64,000 nt of DNA from positions 124,001 to 188,000 of the forward strand of contig CAUVYA020000002.1 of the NCBI GenBank assembly GCA_963556045.3, read 5' to 3'. How positions within the stretch are numbered: position 1 is the stretch's first letter; every line of letters begins with the position of its first letter. The translations under genes and the position numbers were made by a program. Of the stretch, positions 57,058-64,000 are shown piece after piece. Origin of the DNA: UBA4781 sp963556045. GTDB taxonomy: Bacteria > Chloroflexota > Anaerolineae > Anaerolineales > Anaerolineaceae. The notes below the pieces were generated by a model. That model made no database searches. It had not been told where the DNA came from and worked only from the letters and a program-made list of their open reading frames with translations.

Positions 57058-57945
57058 TTAAAAAAGGTTGATAATACTTGACCAATAGAAGATGAGAATG
57101 ACACTGACTCCCCAACCGACAATACAGAGCTGCAGCGGTTTATCGGAGAGGATCAATTCTTCCGGTGCTCCTCCGGATTTCTGTACTTTAACAAGGTAAA
57201 GGTAGCGAAAAAGTCCGTATAACACGAAAGGTATGGTCAACATCATCGAGTTGTTTTGAGGCAGGTTGGGCGCTGAAAAAGTGTAGAGGCTGTAAGTCAT
57301 GATGGTAGTGCTGGAAACGATAGTGATCAACTGGTCTAAAAATTCCAGAGTATATCCATCCAGAACCTTGCGATGCTGTTTGGCGTTCTCATTCAAGCAA
57401 GAGATTTCGGCACGGCGTTTTCCAAAACCGATAAAAAGTGCCAACAGGGTGGTGGATACATATAACCATGGTGAGAAACGTTCTACCTCGATCAGTGAAA
57501 CGCCGGCTGCCACACGCAACACAAATCCGGCAGCGATGACCATGACATCAATAAGGGGGATGTGCTTGAGTTTGAACGAGTACGCCAGGTTCATCAGAAA
57601 ATATACACTGCTGATTATGCCAAAGGGTGTGGATAAGCGAAAAGCCAGCCACAACGAGATTACAACGATCGATATGGACACCCCCAGCGCTGTATGAATA
57701 GAGAGTTTACCAGAGGCGATGGGGCGGTTTTTCTTGGTAGGATGGTTTTGATCCGCATCCTTATCAGCTACATCATTGATCAGGTAGACTGAACTGGATA
57801 ACATACAGAAAAGAAATACCCCCACCAGAGTACGTAAACTGGCTTCCCAGCTGATGAGCTGACGGTCAAAAACCAGTGCAGCTAAGATAAAAACATTCTT
57901 GACCCATTGTTTAGGTCGCATACTCTGGATAATGGCTTTCAACAT
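57058..57945 (-). CDS. UbiA-family prenyltransferase, decaprenyl-phosphate phosphoribosyltransferase-like
   Basis: A 295-residue membrane protein with eight or nine helices. The N-terminal MRPKQWVKNVFILAALVFDRQ and the Asp-rich motif INDVADKDADQNHPTKK (about 58-74), followed by RPIASGKLS, match the DPPR-synthase branch (Rv3806c-like). The second Asp region is less clear. This enzyme attaches phosphoribose to a polyprenyl phosphate for arabinan or similar polymers. The pairing with mevalonate genes suits polyprenyl metabolism. A TATTAT box on the minus strand ends 6 nt before the ATG, giving a leaderless transcript. Confidence 0.85.
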   Translation of the reverse strand: MLKAIIQSMRPKQWVKNVFILAALVFDRQLISWEASLRTLVGVFLFCMLSSSVYLINDVADKDADQNHPTKKNRPIASGKLSIHTALGVSISIVVISLWLAFRLSTPFGIISSVYFLMNLAYSFKLKHIPLIDVMVIAAGFVLRVAAGVSLIEVERFSPWLYVSTTLLALFIGFGKRRAEISCLNENAKQHRKVLDGYTLEFLDQLITIVSSTTIMTYSLYTFSAPNLPQNNSMMLTIPFVLYGLFRYLYLVKVQKSGGAPEELILSDKPLQLCIVGWGVSVILIFYWSSIINLF

Positions 57946-58001
57946 AAACGAATAATATCATTAAACGTTTCTGTTGTAATGCAAAGATGTAAAATGAGGT
58001 T

Positions 58002-58799
58002 ATGAAGAAAAAAAGGCTTGATATTCTTATGGTAGAAAAGAATCTGACAGAAAGCCGAAACCTGGCTCAACGCCTGATTATGGCAGGTGAGGTGTGGGTG
58101 AATGGTACTGTTGCCATCAAACCATCAGAGACCTATTTGGATACTGTTGAGATTCGGTTGAAACAAGCTCCACCATTTCTTTCACGTGGTGGTGAAAAAC
58201 TCGAAGCCGCATTAAATGCATTTGAGCTCACAGAGCTGGATGGTACTACCTGTGTGGATGTGGGTGCGTCTACGGGTGGTTTCACAGATTGTTTGCTGCA
58301 GCACAGTGCTGCCAGAGTATATGCGCTGGATGTGGGATATGGACAGCTGCATTGGAAATTGAGAAATGATGAGCGCGTTGTTGTGATGGAGAAAACGAAC
58401 ATTCGTGATGTTAAAAACCTACCGGAAAAAGCAGATATAGTGGTAGTAGATGTTTCTTTTATATCGCTGAAAATGATCTTCCCGATATTGAAAAGGTTGA
58501 TGAGGGAAGGATCATCCGATCTGGTTGCATTGATAAAGCCTCAATTCGAAGCTGGCAGGGAGGAGGCTGCTAGAGGGAAGGGTGTGATTCGTGATAGTGA
58601 AGTCCATAAAGCTGTACTGGTCTCCGTGCTGGATGCTGCTTCCAGGGAAGGACTGTATGCCAGGGGTTTGATTATTTCTCCAATAAAAGGTCCAAAGGGG
58701 AATATCGAATTTTTAGCGCATTTTCAATGTGATCCTGGGGAGTACTTTCCTGATGCATTGATTGCGAATGTGTTCAGGGTACATCAGCTCGATGAATGA
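58002..58799 (+). CDS. tlyA: TlyA-family 16S/23S rRNA 2'-O-methyltransferase
   Basis: A 265-residue protein with an N-terminal S4 RNA-binding domain (about 2-62, RLDILMVEKNLTESRNLAQRLIMAG) and a FtsJ-like SAM methyltransferase domain: CVDVGASTGGFTDCLLQ (about 85-101, motif I), VYALDVGYGQLHWKLR, DIVVVDVSFISLKMI, and LIKPQFEAGRE. TlyA methylates ribosomal RNA in Mycobacterium; older annotations call the family hemolysin A. A TAAAAT box ends 6 nt before the ATG, so it is probably leaderless, like the divergent UbiA-family gene. Confidence 0.93.
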   Translation: MKKKRLDILMVEKNLTESRNLAQRLIMAGEVWVNGTVAIKPSETYLDTVEIRLKQAPPFLSRGGEKLEAALNAFELTELDGTTCVDVGASTGGFTDCLLQHSAARVYALDVGYGQLHWKLRNDERVVVMEKTNIRDVKNLPEKADIVVVDVSFISLKMIFPILKRLMREGSSDLVALIKPQFEAGREEAARGKGVIRDSEVHKAVLVSVLDAASREGLYARGLIISPIKGPKGNIEFLAHFQCDPGEYFPDALIANVFRVHQLDE

Positions 58800-58846
58800 C
58801 CTGAAAGTCTAACTGGAAAGAAAATCGATTATACTAATCTGTTGCT

Positions 58847-60646
58847 ATGCAATTAACACAAAAACGTAATTTTTGCATTATTGCCCATGTTGATCATGGG
58901 AAATCCACCCTGGCAGATCGTCTGCTGCAGATGACGGGTTTGATCTCGGAGCGTGAGATGGTAAACCAGGTGCTGGATAATATGGATCTGGAACGTGAAA
59001 AAGGCGTTACCATCAAGGCATCCGCAGTTCGAATGGAATATACCAAAGATGGTATGAACTATGAACTTAATTTAATTGATACACCCGGACATGTAGATTT
59101 TTCGTATGAAGTAAGCCGTTCACTGGTTGCCTGTGAAGGCGCAATTCTGGTGGTGGATGCTACACAGGGTATTGAAGCACAAACACTGGCAAATCTTTAT
59201 CTGGCGATCGAATCAGACCTGGTGATAATACCAGTCCTGAATAAAATAGACCTACCCTCTTCTCATGCTGAGGAGGTGGCGGCAGATATCGGCAATTTAC
59301 TGGGAGTTGATCCTGATGAGATCATCCGTATCTCTGCTAAAATGGGAACGAATGTCGATCAAGTGTTAGATGCTGTCATCGAACGCATTCCTCCACCCAC
59401 TGGCGATGAAGCACAATCTCTCAAGGCACTTATTTTTGATTCACATTATGATTCATACAAAGGTGTGATTGCTTATGTGCGTGTGTTTGAGGGAACTGCA
59501 TCCATGCAGGGTGATTTTCACCTGATGTCAACGAATACGGAAGTAAAGCCGATCGAAATCGGTGTCTTTGCTCCTAACATGAAACCCATCAAGGCACTTT
59601 ACGCTGGTGATGTGGGCTACATCGCAACCGGTTTGAAAACGGTGCAGGAATGCCGGGTGGGCGATACGATGACCGATCAAAAGAATCCGGCTCGTTCAGC
59701 ATTGCCCGGTTATATCCATCCTAAACCGATGGTTTTCGCGGGCATCTACCCTGTAGAAGGAAGGGATTATGATGACCTGAAAGAAGCATTATCAAAACTG
59801 CAATTGAATGATGCTTCTCTAGCCTATACTCCAGAAACATCACAGGCATTGAATTTTGGTTTTCGCTGCGGCTTTTTAGGGCTCTTTCACATGGAGATCA
59901 TCCAGGAGCGTCTTGAACGTGAATATGACCTGGATATCGTATTAACCGCCCCAACTGTGGAGTATAAGGTGATCTTGCGTGGAGGTGAAGAAGTCTTGAT
60001 CGATTCTCCTGCCATGCTGCCGGATGAATCAACCATCGAAGAGATCCAGGAGCCGTGGATGAATGTATCCATCCTCACTCCCACAGAATATTATGGCGCT
60101 GTGATGGAACTGGTCAAACGCAGACAGGGTTTTTATGTTGATCAGGATTACCCATCGCCAAACAGGGTGCAATTGAATTTTGAAGTCCCACTCTCGGAAC
60201 TGATTGTAGATTTCTTCGATGAAATGAAATCGAAAACACGAGGCTATGCTTCGATGGATTACTCCTTTAAAGAGTACCGTGCAAGCAATCTGGTCAAATT
60301 GGAAGTGTTGATCGGTGGTGAAACGGTAGATGCGCTTGCCAGCATTGTGCATCGTGATGCGGCTTATCATAAAGGACAGCGTCTGGTTACGAAATTAAAA
60401 GAATTGATCCCCAGGCAGTTGTTTGATGTCGCTATCCAGGCTTCTTCTGATGGGCGTATCATTTCACGCGCAACTGTGAAGGCGCTGCGAAAAGATGTGC
60501 TTTCGAAATGCTATGGGGGAGACGTTAGTAGAAAACGAAAGCTATTGGAAAAACAGAAAAAAGGGAAAAAACGCATGAAAATGATCGGGAATGTGGAAAT
60601 TCCTCAAGAAGCATTCATGGCTATCCTAAAATTGGAGGATGAGTAA
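58847..60646 (+). CDS. lepA: Elongation factor 4 (LepA)
   Basis: Ribosome-bound GTPase of 599 residues involved in back-translocation or 30S biogenesis. G-motifs: IAHVDHGKSTLADRL (about 12-26), the DTPGHVDF switch, and NKIDLPSSHAEE. It has the LepA-specific C-terminal domain (RLVTKLKELIPRQLFDVAIQA and DVSRKRKLLEKQKKGKKRMK). A TATACT box lies 11 nt before the ATG. Its stop overlaps the next start by 8 nt, coupling it to the membrane-protein gene. Confidence 0.97.
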   Translation: MQLTQKRNFCIIAHVDHGKSTLADRLLQMTGLISEREMVNQVLDNMDLEREKGVTIKASAVRMEYTKDGMNYELNLIDTPGHVDFSYEVSRSLVACEGAILVVDATQGIEAQTLANLYLAIESDLVIIPVLNKIDLPSSHAEEVAADIGNLLGVDPDEIIRISAKMGTNVDQVLDAVIERIPPPTGDEAQSLKALIFDSHYDSYKGVIAYVRVFEGTASMQGDFHLMSTNTEVKPIEIGVFAPNMKPIKALYAGDVGYIATGLKTVQECRVGDTMTDQKNPARSALPGYIHPKPMVFAGIYPVEGRDYDDLKEALSKLQLNDASLAYTPETSQALNFGFRCGFLGLFHMEIIQERLEREYDLDIVLTAPTVEYKVILRGGEEVLIDSPAMLPDESTIEEIQEPWMNVSILTPTEYYGAVMELVKRRQGFYVDQDYPSPNRVQLNFEVPLSELIVDFFDEMKSKTRGYASMDYSFKEYRASNLVKLEVLIGGETVDALASIVHRDAAYHKGQRLVTKLKELIPRQLFDVAIQASSDGRIISRATVKALRKDVLSKCYGGDVSRKRKLLEKQKKGKKRMKMIGNVEIPQEAFMAILKLEDE

Positions 60647-61664
60647 ATTGCCAGAGCGGAAGAATACAACATGGAAGCGTTGGCTGCCGGGCATGCTGGT
60701 CAGCGTAATCATTATCTATGTTCTGATTCAGTTGATCAATATAGATGCATTCCTGGCTGCAATTCAACGCACAAATTATTTTTACATTATCGTAGCATTC
60801 ATGTTGCTGGCGATTGCAAATCTTACGAGAGCATGTGCATGGCGAGAATTATTGGGGAGAAAGATCAATCTAAAAGATACCTTTTGTATTGTCAATGAAG
60901 GCTACCTGCTTAACCAGATCATTCCTCGCTCAGGTGAGGTCGGTCGGGCATTGCTGGTCAACAGCGCGATTGATATGAACTTTTTTCAAGCATTCTCGAC
61001 CATTTTAATAGAACGGGCAATGGATCTGATCATCACTGCGGTACTGTTCCTGGCTACTATTGGGCGGGCAGTGGCGCTGGAATGGATTGTACCGGTAGCC
61101 ATCTCTGTACTGTGTGTGGTAATAGCAGGTTTCCTTTTTCTGTTATGGGCAATCAAGAAGAAAGATAAAGTAGAAGATTGGTGTTCTGGAATGGAAGTAC
61201 GGTCACCATTCTTCAAAAAATACATCTCAAGCAATCTGCAGGCGCTTATCAATGGAGCAGCAATCATACGAGAAGGAAACCATTTTCTTTCAGCAATCCT
61301 GTGGATCGTGGTTTCCTGGGTACTTTGGATCGCAATTACCTACCTGCTGCTGTATGGATTTATCGGAGCATTCCCCTTGTGGTGGGCAATCTTCATCCAA
61401 TCTGTGCTGGCTTTCGGTATAGCTCTACCGTCTGCCCCCGCAGGATTGGGAGTGTATGAAGGAACTTTAGTTGCAGCACTGGCTGTTTTCCAGATCGATA
61501 ATGAAGTGGCATTGAGCTTTGCCATTATCATGCATGTCATTCAACTAATCACAATTGCCATACTCGGAATAGGCAGTTTAGTGAATCAGGGGAATTCTTT
61601 GCGCACCCTGGTGGATTCGGTCCTCCAACGATTGCGTACTCGAAGGAGCGAAAATGACGAATAG
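60639..61664 (+). CDS. YbhN/UPF0104-family membrane protein (lysylphosphatidylglycerol synthase-type flippase domain)
   Basis: A 341-residue integral membrane protein with about eight helices. The family block NQIIPRSGEVGRALLV (about 92-107), the LIERAMDLI segment and FGIALPSAPAGLGVYEGTLVA (about 263-283) place it in the YbhN/AglD/MprF-N group, thought to move lipid-linked substrates across the membrane. No aminoacyl-transferase domain follows. It overlaps lepA by 8 nt and the epimerase gene by 11 nt, so it belongs to a glycan or glycolipid unit. Confidence 0.87.
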   Translation: MSKLPERKNTTWKRWLPGMLVSVIIIYVLIQLINIDAFLAAIQRTNYFYIIVAFMLLAIANLTRACAWRELLGRKINLKDTFCIVNEGYLLNQIIPRSGEVGRALLVNSAIDMNFFQAFSTILIERAMDLIITAVLFLATIGRAVALEWIVPVAISVLCVVIAGFLFLLWAIKKKDKVEDWCSGMEVRSPFFKKYISSNLQALINGAAIIREGNHFLSAILWIVVSWVLWIAITYLLLYGFIGAFPLWWAIFIQSVLAFGIALPSAPAGLGVYEGTLVAALAVFQIDNEVALSFAIIMHVIQLITIAILGIGSLVNQGNSLRTLVDSVLQRLRTRRSENDE

Positions 61665-62670
61665 ATATTTAATCACGGGTGGAGCGGGTTTCATTGGTTC
61701 CAATTATGTACATCGTTTATTGGATCGTGGCGAGGATGTAACCATCTTTGATAACCTGTCGCGCCCGGGATCAGAGAAGAATATCCAGTGGCTGCAAACA
61801 GATTTTGGCAGAGATGCTTTTCATCTGGTTAAAGGAGATGTTCGGGATAGCGAAGCACTTGACAAGGTATTACAAGACAAACAGGTGATTGTCCACCTTG
61901 CTGCTCAGGTGGCTGTAACTACCTCTGTAACAGACCCAAGAGAAGATTTTGAGATCAATGCCGGAGGGACGTTCAATGTCCTTGAAGCTGCCCGTAAAAC
62001 AGGGAAACAGCCGGTGTTACTGTATGCATCAACCAACAAGGTCTTTGGCGGGATGGAAGATATTCGGGTACGGGAAGAAGAAACACGCTATGTTTATGTG
62101 GATCATCCCATGGGAATTGATGAATTGTATCCACTCGATTTTCATTCTCCATACGGCTGCTCCAAGGGCAGCGGTGATCAATATATGCGAGATTACTATC
62201 GCATGTATGGATTGCGTACTGTTGTATTTCGCCAGAGCTGTATCTATGGTCCCCGTCAATTTGGGGTTGAAGACCAGGGTTGGCTGGCATGGTTCGCAAT
62301 CGCGGCTACGCAGGGTCGAACCATCACCATATATGGAGATGGCAAACAGGTACGTGATGTACTGTATGTAACGGACCTGTTGGATGCATACGATAGTGCT
62401 GTAATGAATATTGACAACTCAGCCGGTGAGATATTCAACGTGGGTGGTGGACCGCAGAACACCATTTCGGTATGGCGTGAATTTGCTCCTCTTCTTGAAG
62501 AAAAGATTGGGAAGCGTATTCCAACCGAACAGGCTGATTGGCGACCGGGAGATCAAAAAATCTATGTTTCAGATATTCGCAAAGCGGAAAATATTCTGAA
62601 ATGGCAGCCGAAAATCAGTGTAGATGAAGGAATATCAAACCTGGTAGATTGGGTTAAGCAGATAGAATAG
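61654..62670 (+). CDS. NAD-dependent nucleotide-sugar epimerase, CDP-paratose 2-epimerase-like
   Basis: A 338-residue short-chain dehydrogenase/reductase of the extended type. The NAD-binding GGAGFIGSNYVHRLL is at about 8-22 and the catalytic Tyr-x3-Lys in SPYGCSKGSGDQY (about 166-178). The NLSRPGSEKNIQWL segment (about 34-47) is characteristic of the CDP-tyvelose/paratose epimerase branch. The real sugar may differ. It overlaps the flippase-like gene and is followed by a glycosyltransferase after 11 nt. Confidence 0.85.
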   Translation: MTNRYLITGGAGFIGSNYVHRLLDRGEDVTIFDNLSRPGSEKNIQWLQTDFGRDAFHLVKGDVRDSEALDKVLQDKQVIVHLAAQVAVTTSVTDPREDFEINAGGTFNVLEAARKTGKQPVLLYASTNKVFGGMEDIRVREEETRYVYVDHPMGIDELYPLDFHSPYGCSKGSGDQYMRDYYRMYGLRTVVFRQSCIYGPRQFGVEDQGWLAWFAIAATQGRTITIYGDGKQVRDVLYVTDLLDAYDSAVMNIDNSAGEIFNVGGGPQNTISVWREFAPLLEEKIGKRIPTEQADWRPGDQKIYVSDIRKAENILKWQPKISVDEGISNLVDWVKQIE

Positions 62671-62681
62671 AATTACTGGCT

Positions 62682-63845
62682 ATGAAGATATTGATCGAAC
62701 TGACATATTACCGCCCACACACCAGCGGCTTGACCATCTATGCTGAACGCCTGGCTAAAGCACTTGTACGACGTGGACATGAAGTAACTGTTCTCACTTC
62801 TCAATTCGAGAAGAATTTACCTCGCGACGAATGGATGGATGGTGTACATGTGGTACGCGTACCGGTTCTTTTCCGCATCAGCAAAGGTGTGATCATGCCT
62901 TCTCTGGGCTGGGTAGCCTGGCGGATGGTAAAACAGCATGATGTTATCCATCTGCATTTACCGCAGATTGATGCGGCAGGTATCGCCATACGTGGACGGC
63001 TTTTCAGGAAACCTACCGTTATCACCTATCACTGTGACCTGCGCATGCCGCTCGGGATATTAAGCTGGCTGGCAAACCAGGGAGTGCATATCATGAATAA
63101 TCTGGCTGCCCTGTTCACCAATCGCATTGTGACCTACACTCAGGATTATGCTGATCATTCTCCCTATCTACGCAGGTTCAAAAAGAAGATCCGCATTATT
63201 TCTCCTCCAGTAGAACTACCCGAAATTACCCACGCAGAGGTCGAGAATTTCAAAGAAAAAAATAATCAGGAAGATAAGCATCCCATCATCGGGATGGCAG
63301 CCCGTTTTGCATCAGAAAAAGGGGTGGAAGTATTGTTGAATGCCATGCCCAGTATTCTGAAAGAACTGCCGGAGGCGCAGGTGTGGTTTGCCGGTCCGTA
63401 TGAAAATATCATGGGTGAAGAGACTTATTTTCAGCGCTTAGAGCCGACCATCTCAACTCTGCAAAAACAAGGCGCCTGGAAATTCATGGGTTCGCTTGAT
63501 CCGGCTCAAATGGCAGCTTTTTATCCGAATATAGACCTGCTGGTAATTCCGAGTTTAAATTCCACAGAAGCGTTTGGATTGGTTCAGATCGAAGCCATGC
63601 TGAACGGAGCTCCCAGTATTGCAGCGAATCTACCGGGAGTTCGCCAGCCGGTGAAACGTCACGCAATGGGAAAAGTTATTCCTATTGGGGATTCGGAAGC
63701 GCTGGCACAGGCAGTGATTGAGATCATGAAGCATAAAAAGACTTTTCAAGGGGATATTGCTGCGATCAAGAAAATGTATGCTCCTGATTCTATTGCCTTT
63801 GAGTATGAAGAACTCTTTAATGAGATCATAAATGAGATCAGGTGA
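62682..63845 (+). CDS. Family 4 glycosyltransferase
   Basis: A 387-residue retaining GT-B glycosyltransferase. The N-terminal YYRPHTSGLTIYAERLAKAL (about 9-28) is typical of GT4 acceptor domains. The C-terminal donor domain has GMAARFASEKGVEVLL, FMGSLDPAQMAAFYPNID and the EAFGLVQIEAMLNGAP Glu-x7-Glu motif (about 295-310). The donor sugar is unknown, although a GDP-mannose source is encoded in the window. It ends 1 nt before the next start and likely takes part in envelope polysaccharide or glycolipid assembly. Confidence 0.9.
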   Translation: MKILIELTYYRPHTSGLTIYAERLAKALVRRGHEVTVLTSQFEKNLPRDEWMDGVHVVRVPVLFRISKGVIMPSLGWVAWRMVKQHDVIHLHLPQIDAAGIAIRGRLFRKPTVITYHCDLRMPLGILSWLANQGVHIMNNLAALFTNRIVTYTQDYADHSPYLRRFKKKIRIISPPVELPEITHAEVENFKEKNNQEDKHPIIGMAARFASEKGVEVLLNAMPSILKELPEAQVWFAGPYENIMGEETYFQRLEPTISTLQKQGAWKFMGSLDPAQMAAFYPNIDLLVIPSLNSTEAFGLVQIEAMLNGAPSIAANLPGVRQPVKRHAMGKVIPIGDSEALAQAVIEIMKHKKTFQGDIAAIKKMYAPDSIAFEYEELFNEIINEIR

Positions 63846-63846
63846 G

Positions 63847-64000
63847 ATGGAAGATCAACTTTGCTCTCACAATAAGAAAGATTACCTGTGGGAGAATTTA
63901 AAACAATTACCTTATTTTCGTGGATTCTTACGCGCAGTTGAAGGTAGATTTTACGAAAATATTGAGCTGGTCGAACCTGTTTTGGATGTGGGTTGTGGGG
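63847..64000 (+). CDS. SAM-dependent methyltransferase (5' part only)
   Basis: The first ~51 residues of a class I methyltransferase, cut by the right edge. A polar N-terminal helix region (MEDQLCSHNKKDYLWENLKQ) is followed by a YFRGFLRAVEGRFYE segment and then motif I, VLDVGCG. Such a short N-terminal part before motif I fits Methyltransf_11/25 enzymes of glycan clusters. An in-frame ATG at 63832 would add five residues and overlap the previous gene. Confidence 0.75.
   Translation, partial: MEDQLCSHNKKDYLWENLKQLPYFRGFLRAVEGRFYENIELVEPVLDVGCG

Overview
The window looks like a chromosomal segment of a member of the Chloroflexota, most likely class Anaerolineae. This is inferred from gene content, not from a marker search. 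The pointers are an isopentenyl phosphate kinase next to a mevalonate kinase (the Chloroflexota-type alternative mevalonate route), an N-type ATPase operon, many small membrane or lipoprotein cell-wall genes, and REP/RAYT repeats. Base composition is moderate, and both strands are densely coded.

Left part (1-8210, minus strand): the 5' end of a sugar-type ABC solute-binding lipoprotein and its LacI-family regulator, whose promoter carries a clear operator. Next comes a nine-gene unit reading cupin, atpD, atpC, atpR, atpB, atpE, atpF, atpA and a PII-like (DarA/PstA) gene. The subunit order and the atpR gene mark it as an N-ATPase. It lacks atpQ and, strikingly, the gamma gene. RNase P RNA lies just upstream of the cupin gene. 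From 8300 to 13255 there are housekeeping genes: tpiA, upp, ruvB, queA, a family-5 uracil-DNA glycosylase and a quinone reductase.

13287-21080: a BMP-type ABC importer (lipoprotein, ATPase, two permeases) whose last permease gene overlaps a URO-D-family methyltransferase gene by 4 nt. A GntR/LacI chimeric regulator and a divergent corrinoid protein gene share a palindromic control region. Together they suggest uptake of a methylated compound coupled to corrinoid-dependent demethylation. This is the best candidate for an undescribed system here.

22944-29367: a repeat island with about 13 full copies of a two-hairpin, roughly 72-bp element, several half copies, and two nearly identical REP-associated tyrosine transposase genes, each embedded in matching half-elements. 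An unusual membrane M28 peptidase, trpS and two small genes sit among them.

29368-47775: eno, pyrG (with a possible attenuator leader), an S1-domain gene, an S41 protease, a nucleotidase, mutL, tilS, a tyrosine-recombinase-fold protein lacking its catalytic tyrosine, an LCP wall ligase coupled to a membrane sensor-like protein, tRNA-Leu, a FtsB/DivIC-like gene, a LysM gene, queG, an M23 peptidase, a DUF1015 gene and degV. 47994-54760: rpsP, khpA, rimM, dprA, a mannose-1-phosphate guanylyltransferase gene, topA (with an extra N-terminal zinc ribbon) and an unknown membrane protein. 54798-57945 (minus): greA and an isoprenoid unit (IPK, mevalonate kinase, UbiA-type transferase). 58002-64000 (plus): tlyA, lepA and the start of a glycan-assembly cluster (YbhN-like membrane protein, epimerase, GT4 glycosyltransferase, partial methyltransferase).

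Several genes have a -10 box only 6-7 nt before the start codon and no Shine-Dalgarno sequence, so leaderless transcripts seem common in this organism.
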